Source: Marinomonas lutimaris
GTDB taxonomy: Bacteria > Pseudomonadota > Gammaproteobacteria > Pseudomonadales > Marinomonadaceae
DNA length: 64,000 bases
Reading direction: 5' to 3'
Assembly (NCBI RefSeq): GCF_019426345.1
Contig: NZ_JAHLLW010000001.1
Coordinates: forward strand, 186,001-250,000
How positions within the stretch are numbered: the stretch's first letter is position 1; every line of letters begins with the position of its first letter. The position numbers and the translations under genes were made by a program. Shown here piece after piece: positions 45,248-54,250 of the stretch. The notes beneath the pieces were generated by a model that was not told the origin of the DNA, did no database searches, and was given only the letters and a program-made list of their open reading frames with translations.

Positions 45248-46427
45248 CTTGCCTAATTAGACTTTTACTATCATTTTTGAGTTCTGATAATGATTTGAAA
45301 ATAGATTTTCCAATGATTTCAGCGAGCTTTACCGGAACAGCATTTCCTAACTGCCTCATAGCTTCTCCCCAAGAGCCTTCAAAGGTGAAGTCATCTGGAA
45401 AAGTTTGGAATCGAGCACTTTCTCTAACTGTAAAGTATCTAACGCTACCATCCTGATAGCGAATCATATTCTCACCTCCAGGTACTCCATGATCTCCCGC
45501 TTTTAGTGCTTTAGCTGGTTCATCAATATAGCTACCTGTATGTCCTGGGTATATTTTAGCGCCACCTTTAAAAATATGATCATTTACTCTTTTTACTTGT
45601 GAATCTGTTGGATAAGGTAAATCCGATATGGTATCTCTTACAGTTAACCATGCTTTTTTTGTAGGCTTTATATAAGCGTATTTCTTGTTTATTTTTTCAG
45701 CTTTGCTTTTGTTTTTTTCGTCAACTTGAGGAATGGGGATTTTATGACGTAACCAATATTCTTTAGATATCCATTTCTCCCATATTAATGTATCTTCTGA
45801 ATGTGTTGGTTCTGGAAATCGCCAATTAATATTTATATCAGACCTGAACCCTATAAAAAAAACTCTTTCTCGTTTTTGAGGGATGCCATAGTCTGCAGCG
45901 TTAACTAGTTTATAAATGACATTATATTCTAAGCTGTTATCTCCATTTATTTTTTCATTTTCTAATAGCTTAATTTTATGCCTTTCCCAATTTTCAGAGT
46001 CTTCTCTTTTAATAGATGGGTGTTTAAGTTGTAAAAGAATATATTCGAAATAATCATTAAAAGATGCACGCATTAACCCTTTTACATTTTCAAATATAAA
46101 AGCTTTAGGCTTACTTTCACGGATTGCACGAACTGCCTCAGGAAACATATCTCTGATATCATGACGACCTTTGGATTTTCCCCCTAGAGAGAAAGGCTGG
46201 CAAGGTGGTCCACCAGAAAGCAAATCTATTTCCTCAGAAATAGTCATAAAGTTAAAATCAGATATACTACCCTCAAAGAGGTTCTTTCCAAAATGAAATA
46301 TTTTGTTAGACCTAATTGTTTTACAGGCATCTTTATTTATTTCAATAATTGCTTTATGTTCAAACCCACTTTTCTTTAAGCCTAAGGCCAGACCGCCAGC
46401 CCCAGAAAAAATCTCTATTGAATTCAT
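45231..46427 (-). CDS. DNA (cytosine-5) methyltransferase of a type II system
   Basis: A 398-residue C5-methylase. Motif I FSGAGGLALG (7-16), motif IV with catalytic Cys76 in GGPPCQPFS, motif VI ENVKG, motif VIII QKRERVFFIG, and motif X QLGNAVPVKLAE are all present. Its partner nuclease is of the Eco29kI group, so methylation within CCGCGG is the prediction. The G+C content is visibly lower than that of flanking genes, a sign of recent transfer. Confidence 0.93.
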   Translation of the reverse strand: MNSIEIFSGAGGLALGLKKSGFEHKAIIEINKDACKTIRSNKIFHFGKNLFEGSISDFNFMTISEEIDLLSGGPPCQPFSLGGKSKGRHDIRDMFPEAVRAIRESKPKAFIFENVKGLMRASFNDYFEYILLQLKHPSIKREDSENWERHKIKLLENEKINGDNSLEYNVIYKLVNAADYGIPQKRERVFFIGFRSDININWRFPEPTHSEDTLIWEKWISKEYWLRHKIPIPQVDEKNKSKAEKINKKYAYIKPTKKAWLTVRDTISDLPYPTDSQVKRVNDHIFKGGAKIYPGHTGSYIDEPAKALKAGDHGVPGGENMIRYQDGSVRYFTVRESARFQTFPDDFTFEGSWGEAMRQLGNAVPVKLAEIIGKSIFKSLSELKNDSKSLIRQDGDDI

Positions 46428-46510
46428 GCTAACCTTGTATAAATGTGTATATATTAGATATATTTATATTGTAATAAAAATAGAGGAAAGAGGAAAGGAA
46501 ATATATTTTA

Positions 46511-46548
46511 TATAAGTTATAGATATTATGAAATATCTATAACTTATA
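46511..46548. promoter_or_regulatory. 17-bp perfect inverted repeat between nuclease and methylase genes
   Basis: TATAAGTTATAGATATT (46511-46527) and its exact complement (46532-46548) flank a 4-nt loop (ATGA). It lies 28 bp after the nuclease stop and about 85 bp before the methylase start. It could be a weak terminator shielding the methylase from read-through or a binding site for control of methylase expression. No T run of note follows. Confidence 0.55.
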
Positions 46549-46575
46549 GTTAGCATGTTTTTTACTTATAAAAAA

Positions 46576-47115
46576 TTATTTTCGTAATTTTTCGGCCCAT
46601 GCTCTTCCTGGATGGGCTTTATCCCATTCTGACTTGGCTTGCTCGTAACGACCTTTTCCTGGATCATGATTACCAAAACCATCAATTTTAGTATTCCAAA
46701 TAGGTTGATATTTGTTTATAAGAATTGATTCAACAACTGAAATAATAGCACTCATCTCTAATGGTATAAGCATAAACTGGCATTCAAAATCATTAATTTT
46801 TAGATTAGATGCTTGTTGAATACTTCTGGTATGTTCATTAAGCCTCGTTTTTAGTTTTGGCTCTTCACGAGCCACAAACGAACCTGTTCTTGAGCCTGTA
46901 GGTACTGCTTTTCCTATATATATAGGTTTATTTCTTGTTGCTAAATATTTAGGATCGTTACCATTATAGTATAAAGCATAAACACCTGAGCCATTGAATT
47001 GGTTGCTTAAAGGTAATTTATGTTTAGGTGTAGCACCTAAAAAAAGAGCTGCTTCATTTGCCAGCTGCATCAACTGGTGAGACTGAAATGTTTGTTCTAC
47101 AATATTTATACCCAT
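46576..47115 (-). CDS. Eco29kI-family GIY-YIG restriction endonuclease
   Basis: A 179-residue type II nuclease. The GIY-YIG core reads GVY at 44-46 and YIG at 66-68; catalytic candidates Arg91, His95, Glu129 and Asn141 match those of Eco29kI, and the tail FGNHDPGKGRYEQAKSEWDKAHPGRAWAEKL is diagnostic. Eco29kI cuts CCGCGG. The gene precedes the methylase on the same strand with a 148-bp gap. All active-site residues are present, so it should be functional. Confidence 0.92.
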   Translation of the reverse strand: MGINIVEQTFQSHQLMQLANEAALFLGATPKHKLPLSNQFNGSGVYALYYNGNDPKYLATRNKPIYIGKAVPTGSRTGSFVAREEPKLKTRLNEHTRSIQQASNLKINDFECQFMLIPLEMSAIISVVESILINKYQPIWNTKIDGFGNHDPGKGRYEQAKSEWDKAHPGRAWAEKLRK

Positions 47116-47218
47116 AATTCTTTCCTTAGTTTAAAAAAGGTAAAATGTTAGACTGATTCTTTATGAAATAACTCTTTATAAATATATATCATCGTTCCTC
47201 AATATGGATAACTAATGA

Positions 47219-47416
47219 CTACTCCTTTGAATTTTGCCCTTTCTTTTTAGCTTCTTTCGCTTTGTCCATTTTGATGGAGTTGCGATAGCCGCCCAGTGCC
47301 GCCAACGCGCCAATAATGAAACTCATGTAAAGCGGAATTTGAAACAGCATAGTGATACTGATGAATACACACCCGACAGCTAAACCTTCGATAAAGGGTT
47401 TGAGTTTCTTGGGCAT
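47219..47416 (-). CDS. Small two-helix membrane protein
   Basis: A 65-residue protein from ATG 47416 (GGAGAA upstream); longer forms start in unlikely sequence. Two hydrophobic helices (FIEGLAVGCVFISITMLFQI and YMSFIIGALAALGGY) with a short turn are followed by a strongly basic tail (KMDKAKEAKKKGQNSKE). No family recognised. It stands alone between the restriction island and the MATE gene. Confidence 0.65.
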   Translation of the reverse strand: MPKKLKPFIEGLAVGCVFISITMLFQIPLYMSFIIGALAALGGYRNSIKMDKAKEAKKKGQNSKE

Positions 47417-47645
47417 AAAAGTTCTCCGAACGATAAAAAATAAATGCGAGTCTAGCAAATTTCCGCGACGATGTGAGCACGATTGTGGAAAAAAGCATCA
47501 CTTATCCAATATTAGGAACATTGAATTTTATCGAATATATGGCGTCTATTTTTGTGGGTAAGTGGGAGCCAAATGAGAACCATGCCTGATTACCGCCCTT
47601 TTCTGAGTAATTATTGCACAAAACCATTAAGAACTGCCCCAGATT

Positions 47646-47717
47646 GTGAATAACTGCTATTATTTTCCACAGATCAGCGAGTTCCGGTTTTCTGATTTTG
47701 ATTGATTTTTATCCACA
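47646..47717. promoter_or_regulatory. Cluster of DnaA-box-like sequences
   Basis: TTATCCACA, the perfect DnaA box, is at 47709-47717. TTATTCACA lies on the minus strand at 47646-47654, and TTTTCCACA is near 47662-47670. Three such boxes within 72 bp of A+T-rich DNA is unusual. No dnaA, gidA or rpmH gene is nearby, so this is not a clear origin. Confidence 0.4.
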
Positions 47718-47729
47718 AGTGAGACCCGC

Positions 47730-49094
47730 GTGTCAAAGTTATCCCCCAGTTCTATTTTTTGCTCGTATCGTGCAAATACTGTATTAAATCGAAAAATTTG
47801 GCGCATGGCGTGGCCGCCGATGATTTCAAATATCACCACTCCTTTACTGGGTTTAGTCGATACCGCTGTAGTTGGGCACTTGGGAACGGCAACACATCTT
47901 GCCGCTGTGGCGATTGGCGCGAGCATTTTTAGCTTTCTGTTTTGGGCGTTTGGTTTTTTGCGCATGGGCTCAACCGGATTGACTGCACAAGCGCTTGGGC
48001 AAGGCGACGAAAGACGGGTTCGTGAACTGCTTTTGCAATCGATTTTGATGGGCGTATTTATCGGGCTAATGCTGATTCTATTCCGGGCCCCTTTGATCGA
48101 TTTGGCGATCACTCTGATGGAGCCAAGTGCTGAAGTGGAACCTTGGGCGCGTTTGTATTGTGAAGCGCGGATTTTCAGTGCGCCAGCTGTGTTAGCAGGT
48201 TATGCCTTAATGGGTTGGTTCTTTGGCGTGCAATATTCCAAAGGGCCGCTGTGGATGCTGTTGGTGATCAATGTCGCCAATATGATTCTGGATTATTTTG
48301 CGGTTTATGGTTTGGGTATGGCGAGTGATGGTGTGGCGTGGGCGACCGTGTTTGCTCATTATATTGGCGTGACTGTCGCCGGTGTTTTGGCTTGGCATAA
48401 ATTGAAAGGTTTCTCTGGTCATGTGCCGTTAAGCGTGTTGGCAAAATGGCGTGAATACATGGCTTTGGTCAAAGTGAATCGCTATCTGTTTGTGCGTACG
48501 ATTCTTTTGCTATTGGTTATGTTGTTTTTTACCGCTCAAGGCGCGCGCCAAGGTGATTCTATTCTTGCTGCCAACGCTGTGTTGCTAACTTTCTTGATGA
48601 TTATTTCTAACGCCTTGGATGGTTTTGCTTTTTCGGTGGAAGCTTTGTGTGGCGAATACTACGGCCGCAAAGACAAAGCCAATTTTAAAAAGGTGATTCA
48701 GCTTTCGACTTATTGGGCGCTGTTCGCCGCTTGTATTTTGATGCTGATATTTTGGCTTTTTGGTAATCAAATCATAGCGTTACTGACCAGTGTGCAAAGT
48801 GTTCGAGACGATGCTGCTCTGTACCTACCTTGGCTCATCTTTTTCCCTCTGTTGGGTATTTGGTCTTTTATGTTGGATGGTGTTTTCATTGGCACAACCA
48901 GCGTAAAACAAATGCAAAACACCATGATTATTTGCGTGGTCGGCGTGTTCTTCCCCGTTTGGTTTATCACTCAAGATCTTGGCAACCATGGTTTATGGCT
49001 GAGCCAAGCCATGTTGTTTATTGCGAGAGCCATCACTTTATATTGGTGCTATCTGCAAAATATGAAAAAAGGTGTTTGGTTTGCGAATTCATAA
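47730..49094 (+). CDS. dinF: MATE-family efflux transporter (DinF branch)
   Basis: A 454-residue inner-membrane exporter with 12 predicted helices. DinF-type features: WRMAWPPMISNITTPLLGLVDTAVVGHLG at the start, FLRMGSTGLTAQALGQGDE, and DGFAFSVEALCGEYYGRKDKANF in the second half. It expels cationic or toxic compounds by Na+ or H+ antiport. GTG at 47730 gives the full N-terminus; an ATG at 47805 would remove part of the first helix region. DnaA-like boxes lie just upstream. Confidence 0.87.
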   Translation: MSKLSPSSIFCSYRANTVLNRKIWRMAWPPMISNITTPLLGLVDTAVVGHLGTATHLAAVAIGASIFSFLFWAFGFLRMGSTGLTAQALGQGDERRVRELLLQSILMGVFIGLMLILFRAPLIDLAITLMEPSAEVEPWARLYCEARIFSAPAVLAGYALMGWFFGVQYSKGPLWMLLVINVANMILDYFAVYGLGMASDGVAWATVFAHYIGVTVAGVLAWHKLKGFSGHVPLSVLAKWREYMALVKVNRYLFVRTILLLLVMLFFTAQGARQGDSILAANAVLLTFLMIISNALDGFAFSVEALCGEYYGRKDKANFKKVIQLSTYWALFAACILMLIFWLFGNQIIALLTSVQSVRDDAALYLPWLIFFPLLGIWSFMLDGVFIGTTSVKQMQNTMIICVVGVFFPVWFITQDLGNHGLWLSQAMLFIARAITLYWCYLQNMKKGVWFANS

Positions 49095-49211
49095 CGCCTA
49101 TTACTTTGTGTAAAGACTTCTGTTAACAATTGAAATTTTTCTGGCGATTGGGTTTGTTACCATGAATGACGTGTTCTTTTTTAAAGCCACCAAACATGGA
49201 GAGAATTCAAT

Positions 49212-50102
49212 ATGTCGAAGCATTTCTTAAGCGAGTTAACCGGTTCTTTTGCCACGCCAGCGCTAGAAAATCCTACTGGCGTAATGATGGAAGCTGCGTA
49301 TCGAGATTTAGGTCTGGATTGGCGTTACATCAATTGCGAAATTCAACCTGATGATCTTAAAAACGCCGTGTTAGGTGCGAAAGCCATGAACTGGCGCGGT
49401 TTTAACTGCTCAATTCCTCATAAAGTATCAGTTATTTCTCACCTTGATGACTTAGGCGAGTCGGCTCGAATCATTGGTGCAGTCAATACCGTGGTGAATC
49501 GTGATGGCAAGTTGATTGGTGAAAATACCGATGGTCGTGGTTTTGTCGAATCCGTTAAATCCAGCTTAGAGCTTACTAATAAGCGTGTTGTTTTGTTTGG
49601 CGCAGGGGGCGCGGCACGAGCGGTTGCTGTTGAACTGGCCTTGGCGGATGTGGTGCACATAATCATTGTGAATCGCAATCAAGAACGCGGTGAAGAGCTT
49701 GCCAAACTGGTTGCCGATAACACGTCTGCTGGCGCGGAGTACCACGCTTGGACAAAGCAATATCAGATTCCTGCCGAGACGGATTTAGTGATCAATGTGA
49801 CTTCTATTGGTTTGTTCCCGAATGTGGATGCGAAGCTAGATATAGACACAGATTCGATTAAATCTAGCATGGTAGTTGCAGATGGGATTTTCAATCCACC
49901 TGAAACTCGATTGATTCAAACTGCGAAAACTAAAGGCTGCACGACGGTCAATGGCTTGGGCATGCTTGTTCAACAAGGAGCAATCGCCTTTGAATACTGG
50001 ACAGGAAAAGCGCCTACCATTGAGGTGATGAAAGCCGCATTGAGTGATGCTTTGGACATTACAGATCTGGACAGCACTGATTTGGAGAGTAAAGAAAAAT
50101 AA
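49212..50102 (+). CDS. Shikimate/quinate dehydrogenase-like protein, second AroE paralogue
   Basis: A 296-residue AroE-family dehydrogenase. It keeps the catalytic Lys71 (FNCSIPHK), the Asp of ENTDGRGF, and the nucleotide loop LFGAGGAARAVAVELA. However, the Ser-x-Ser motif that holds the shikimate carboxylate is absent: the aligned region reads ATPALENPTG. The substrate therefore may be quinate or another hydroxy-acid. It follows the MATE gene by 117 bp and ends convergent with the LldR-type gene. Confidence 0.85.
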   Translation: MSKHFLSELTGSFATPALENPTGVMMEAAYRDLGLDWRYINCEIQPDDLKNAVLGAKAMNWRGFNCSIPHKVSVISHLDDLGESARIIGAVNTVVNRDGKLIGENTDGRGFVESVKSSLELTNKRVVLFGAGGAARAVAVELALADVVHIIIVNRNQERGEELAKLVADNTSAGAEYHAWTKQYQIPAETDLVINVTSIGLFPNVDAKLDIDTDSIKSSMVVADGIFNPPETRLIQTAKTKGCTTVNGLGMLVQQGAIAFEYWTGKAPTIEVMKAALSDALDITDLDSTDLESKEK

Positions 50103-50128
50103 TGATCACTGGAATATTCCAAGATTGT

Positions 50129-50905
50129 TCAAAGCGGACTCTGGTGCTCGTTTCTGCGTAGTGAGCGCTGGATTCTTGTTTCCTCTTGGCGCATTTTCAA
50201 TAAATTATCTTCCACGAAAACTAAATGTGTATGCGCCGCCGTGCGAGCGGCTTCGGCGTCGCCATCCATAATGGCTTGATATAGATTCGCATGTTGCTCC
50301 ATCACACGTTGGCGTGCTGCGGGTTTTTCGAATAAATTTCTCAAGTTGCTCGAAATGCTCTTCGCCAACATGGCGTGCAGGCCGCGAAGTGTGTGTAGCA
50401 AGACCACATTGTGCGCAGCTTCCGCGATGATCATATGAAATTCCACATCGAGCTTTGTTTCCAAGGCGAAGGCTTTATTTTGGTTGGCTTCCACCAGTTG
50501 ATGAAAACAGTGAGTGAGCTTGGTTTTGTCTGCATCGGTGCTGCGCAACGCGGCGTAATAAGCAGCAAGACTTTCTAACGCATCGCGAAACTCCAACTGA
50601 TCGTATAAAAATTCATCATGGGAACTGAGCAGATCTTGCAGTGGATCGGCAAAGGAGCTGCCGAGTTGCTCCGACACATAGGTACCGCCACCATGACGAC
50701 TGAATAACACGCCGCGCGCGATTAATTTTTGAATGGCTTCCCGCAACGAAGGGCGAGACACGCCAAAGCGCGCTGCCAATTCCCTTTCTGGCGGCAGTTT
50801 TTGCCCTGCAGTAAAACTGCCTTCTAAAATCATGCTTTCGAGCTCTTTCATGATGATGTCGGAGATTTTCGGCTGTTTAACTCGCCCAAAGTGATTGGAT
50901 TCCAT
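50129..50905 (-). CDS. GntR/FadR-family regulator of lactate use (LldR/PdhR type)
   Basis: A 258-residue protein from ATG 50905 (AGGAAA upstream); the longer frame to 51004 runs through one of its operators. GntR winged helix: KISDIIMKELESMILEGSFTAGQKLPPERELAARFGVSRPSLREAIQKLIARGVLFSRHGGGTYV; FCD domain follows. It is divergent from a D-lactate dehydrogenase, and both promoters have TGGT-N3-ACCA palindromes, the site of LldR and PdhR. Lactate or a related 2-hydroxy-acid is the likely effector. Confidence 0.9.
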   Translation of the reverse strand: MESNHFGRVKQPKISDIIMKELESMILEGSFTAGQKLPPERELAARFGVSRPSLREAIQKLIARGVLFSRHGGGTYVSEQLGSSFADPLQDLLSSHDEFLYDQLEFRDALESLAAYYAALRSTDADKTKLTHCFHQLVEANQNKAFALETKLDVEFHMIIAEAAHNVVLLHTLRGLHAMLAKSISSNLRNLFEKPAARQRVMEQHANLYQAIMDGDAEAARTAAHTHLVFVEDNLLKMRQEETRIQRSLRRNEHQSPL

Positions 50906-50967
50906 GACGTTTCCTAAAAATGTATTCTTTAAAGATGGCTTTGGTGATAGTTGTGCATAAGTTAAAA

Positions 50968-51091
50968 AGTGGTAAAACCAATTAATCTTGCTGCTAAAAT
51001 TCACGAAATATCGACTAAACTATCGGTTGACAAAGTTTGGTTAGCTTCTTAATGTGCCTTATATTTAAAAGGTGAATTGGTATGACCAATT
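50968..51091. promoter_or_regulatory. Two LldR/PdhR-type operators
   Basis: AATTGGTATGACCAATT at 51075-51091 is a perfect 17-bp palindrome with the TGGT-N3-ACCA core. A second site, TGGTAAAACCA with partial flanks, is at 50970-50980. One lies before each divergent gene, so the regulator should control both the dehydrogenase and itself. Confidence 0.8.
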
Positions 51092-51158
51092 TGTCTAGTC
51101 TAATTTTCAACACTCATACTCTCTAACAATAAAAAAGGCTACCGCCGTGGAATCTCTG

Positions 51159-54065
51159 ATGAACACTGCCCCGACTTCTACCGACTCACTGGCATCCAAA
51201 GCGGCTCAATACCGCGATTTATACTTCGCCTTAAAAGACGCGAAAAATGGCGCGATTGATGAGACGCGATTGATCCGAGATCCACTTCGTACTTTGGCCT
51301 ATGGTACAGATGCCAGCTTTTATCGCATGATTCCGCAATTGGTAGTGCGAGTCGACAATGAAGCGGAAGTGCAATTGGTGCTGAAAGAAGCCAGAAAACG
51401 CAATTTACCGGTGACCTTCCGCGCGGCGGGCACGAGTTTGTCTGGGCAGGCGGTAACGGATTCTATTTTGATGCAATTGTCCGATAACTGGAAAGGTCAT
51501 CGACTGCATGACCATGGTCGTTCTATTTCCCTCCAGCCAGGCATTATTGGTGCATGCGCCAATCAGCTGCTAGCGCCCTTCCAGCGTAAAATCGGCCCAG
51601 ATCCTGCGTCCATTAATGCTTGTATGATTGGCGGTATTGCGGCGAACAACGCCAGTGGTATGTGTTGCGGCACGGCACAGAACAGCTATCACACCATTCA
51701 AAGTGCCCGCTTGATTTTTGCCGATGGTTCCCTATTGGATACGGCTGATGGAGCAAGTCGTTTAGCCTTTAGAAATCGCAATGCTGACTTGCTCGATACG
51801 CTGGTTCGTTTGTCTAAAAGCGTGCAAGCCAATAGCGAATTAGCCGACAAAATTAGACACAAATATCGTTTAAAAAATACTACAGGATACAGTTTAAACA
51901 GTTTAACGGACTTTCAAGACCCCTTTGATATCTTGCTGCATCTGATGATCGGCTCTGAAGGGACTTTGGGCTTTATCAGCGAAGTGACCTACGAAACCGT
52001 GGTGGATCACCCCATTAAAGCCGCCGCGATGATCTTCTTTGAGGATATGGAAGTCACCTGTCGAGCGGTGACGGCGTTAAAAAGCTCACCGGTTTCTGCG
52101 GTGGAGTTGATTGATCGTGCTGGCTTGTGTGCGGTGGAAGGCAAACCGGGTATGCCGGACATTTTGTCTACTCTTGGCTCGCAAGCGGCGGGTTTATTGG
52201 TCGATGTACGGGCTGCCGATGCCGAAGAGTTAGAAGCGAATTTGGTCTTGGTGAAACAGGCGTTAAGCGGTCAAGCCACACTCAATCCAATCGAATTTAC
52301 TCAAGACAAGGTTATTTACGACTCTTATTGGAAGATTCGCAAAGGCTTGTTCCCCGCTGTTGGCGCGGTTCGCTCTGTGGGTACGACAGTCATCATTGAA
52401 GACGTGGCCTTCCCCATTGAAAAACTTGCTGAAGGCGTTTTGGAGCTGCAAGGCGTGTTTCAAAAACACGGTTACAGTGAGGCAATTCTGTTCGGCCACG
52501 CTTTAGAAGGCAATTTGCATTTCGTGTTTACCCAAGGTTTTGATGATCCGAAGGAAGTGAAACGCTACGAACAATTGATGGACGAAGTGGCGCAATTAGT
52601 CGCGGTGAAATACAAGGGCTCGTTGAAAGCGGAACACGGCACAGGTCGCAACATGGCGCCTTATGTGGAATTGGAATGGGGCAAAGAAGCCTACGACATT
52701 ATGTGGGAAATCAAACGCGCGTTTGACCCGCAAAGCTTGCTGAACCCAGATGTAATTTTGTCGCACAATGCCAATTTACATGTACAGAACCTCAAGCCTT
52801 TGCCGAAAGCCAATGACAAAGTTGATACCTGTATTGAATGTGGTTTCTGTGAATCGTCTTGTCCATCAAAATCTATTACGTTAACGCCTCGCCAACGCAT
52901 AGTGATTTGGCGTGAGATTCAGCGACTGACTGCAATGGGTACAGATCCGAAACGTTTAGCGGAATTGAAAAAAGACTATGATTATCAAGGCGTTGATACC
53001 TGCGCTGGTTGTGGTTTGTGCTCGATGCAGTGTCCGGTTGGTATCAATACGGGTGATTTAACCCGCGAACTTCGCTACGATCGTCATCCAGATAGCAAAG
53101 TCGGTTATTGGATTGCTGATCATTTTAACGGCGTAACCAAAACCGCAAAATTCGGCCTCAACCTTGCCAGCGGCGCACGTCGTATTATTGGTGATTCAGG
53201 CATGACGACGGTTACTTCAATGATGAATAAGGTATCTAACGGCGCAGTGCCGAAGTGGCATAAACAAATGCCTAACGCCGCGTCGTCTTTGAAATCTATT
53301 CCTGTCATTCAATGTAATGATATTCAAAGTAATGAGATGCAAGTGGATGACAGGCAGAAAGAAGTCATTTACTTCCCTAGCTGCGCGACTCGCGTCATGG
53401 GGGCTGGGCCGAATGTAGAAGATAAACGCTCCGTCATGGAAGTGATGTTCTCTGTATTGCAAAAAGCAGGCTATAAAGTCACTGTACCTAATAATATCGA
53501 TAGCCAATGCTGTGGCATGGCGTTCCAATCCAAAGGTCAGTTCGAAGCTGCCAACCAAAAATCTAACGATCTCAATAGTTTACTACTCGAAGCCAGTGAT
53601 AACGGCAGAATACCTATCGTTTGCGATGTGAGTCCTTGTTTACTGCGAATGCAAGAAAGCCTTGATCCTTGCTTAGAGCTGCATGAACAAGTGGGCTTTG
53701 TCTCGACTCATGTGATGCCAAATCTAACGGTGAAAGATAAGCTCGGCAAAATCGCGCTGCATGTGACTTGTAGCACAACCCGTATGGGACTCGCCGACAG
53801 CTTCGTACAACTGGCCCATCAACTCGCCGATGAAGTCGTGATTCCGCCAGACATTACCTGCTGTGGCTTTGCTGGCGACAAAGGCTTCTCTACCCCCGAG
53901 CTCAACGCCAGCGCCTTGAAAACCCTCGCCAAAGCCGTAGAAGGCTGCGAAGTGGGCTACTCCAACAGCCGTACTTGCGAGATTGGCCTATCGGAACACA
54001 GCGGCATCGAGTATCAATCTATCGTTTACTTGGTTGATCAATTGTCTGAGTCCTCACCCGCCTAG
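51159..54065 (+). CDS. dld: FAD/Fe-S D-lactate dehydrogenase (quinone-linked)
   Basis: A 968-residue membrane-associated flavo-iron-sulfur protein. The N-terminal FAD domain (LPVTFRAAGTSLSGQAV, KIGPDPASINACMIGGIAANNASGMCCGT) and FAD-oxidase C-domain are followed by two 4Fe-4S motifs (CIECGFCESSCP near 558, CAGCGLCSMQCP near 616) and two CCG domains (SQCCGMAF, ITCCGFAGDKG). This single-chain layout matches D-lactate dehydrogenases of pseudomonads. GTG at 51147 is an alternative start. Regulation by the divergent LldR-type gene supports D-lactate as substrate. Confidence 0.89.
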   Translation: MNTAPTSTDSLASKAAQYRDLYFALKDAKNGAIDETRLIRDPLRTLAYGTDASFYRMIPQLVVRVDNEAEVQLVLKEARKRNLPVTFRAAGTSLSGQAVTDSILMQLSDNWKGHRLHDHGRSISLQPGIIGACANQLLAPFQRKIGPDPASINACMIGGIAANNASGMCCGTAQNSYHTIQSARLIFADGSLLDTADGASRLAFRNRNADLLDTLVRLSKSVQANSELADKIRHKYRLKNTTGYSLNSLTDFQDPFDILLHLMIGSEGTLGFISEVTYETVVDHPIKAAAMIFFEDMEVTCRAVTALKSSPVSAVELIDRAGLCAVEGKPGMPDILSTLGSQAAGLLVDVRAADAEELEANLVLVKQALSGQATLNPIEFTQDKVIYDSYWKIRKGLFPAVGAVRSVGTTVIIEDVAFPIEKLAEGVLELQGVFQKHGYSEAILFGHALEGNLHFVFTQGFDDPKEVKRYEQLMDEVAQLVAVKYKGSLKAEHGTGRNMAPYVELEWGKEAYDIMWEIKRAFDPQSLLNPDVILSHNANLHVQNLKPLPKANDKVDTCIECGFCESSCPSKSITLTPRQRIVIWREIQRLTAMGTDPKRLAELKKDYDYQGVDTCAGCGLCSMQCPVGINTGDLTRELRYDRHPDSKVGYWIADHFNGVTKTAKFGLNLASGARRIIGDSGMTTVTSMMNKVSNGAVPKWHKQMPNAASSLKSIPVIQCNDIQSNEMQVDDRQKEVIYFPSCATRVMGAGPNVEDKRSVMEVMFSVLQKAGYKVTVPNNIDSQCCGMAFQSKGQFEAANQKSNDLNSLLLEASDNGRIPIVCDVSPCLLRMQESLDPCLELHEQVGFVSTHVMPNLTVKDKLGKIALHVTCSTTRMGLADSFVQLAHQLADEVVIPPDITCCGFAGDKGFSTPELNASALKTLAKAVEGCEVGYSNSRTCEIGLSEHSGIEYQSIVYLVDQLSESSPA

Positions 54066-54087
54066 TTAGCCGCTCAGCCGCACTTAT

Positions 54088-54141
54088 CAAGAGGACGTTT
54101 TGCTTGCGTCACTGACGTCGTCAGCGCAAAACGTCCTCTTG
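54088..54141. repeat. 16-bp inverted repeat with nested palindrome
   Basis: CAAGAGGACGTTTTGC (54088-54103) and its exact complement (54126-54141) flank a 22-nt centre that itself contains the palindrome CTGACG-T-CGTCAG (54112-54124). It starts 22 bp after the dld stop and could end its transcript, though no T run follows. The right arm leads straight into the tandem array. Confidence 0.8.
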
Positions 54142-54216
54142 AACGGCTTGAACGGCTTGAACGGCTTGAACGGCTTGAACGGCTTGAACGGCTTGAACGG
54201 CTTGAACGGCTTGAAC
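54139..54216. repeat. Tandem array of a 9-bp unit, 8.7 copies
   Basis: Eight identical copies of TTGAACGGC (54139-54210) and a partial ninth (TTGAAC). The first copy begins inside the right arm of the inverted repeat. In one frame it would read Leu-Asn-Gly repeats, but no credible gene encloses it. Perfect copies suggest recent slippage, so copy number should vary between strains. Confidence 0.92.
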
Positions 54217-54250
54217 ATGCCATGTCGACACTATTGTTCATTTAGCGAAT

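Noticed and set aside
47646..47717. Chromosomal origin of replication
   Set aside because: Only three box-like sites, no origin-linked genes such as dnaA or gidA, and no array of A+T-rich 13-mers; kept only as a DnaA-box cluster.
47660..48112. 150-codon minus-strand frame over the MATE start
   Set aside because: Antisense to a conserved transporter and through the DnaA-like boxes; no family features.
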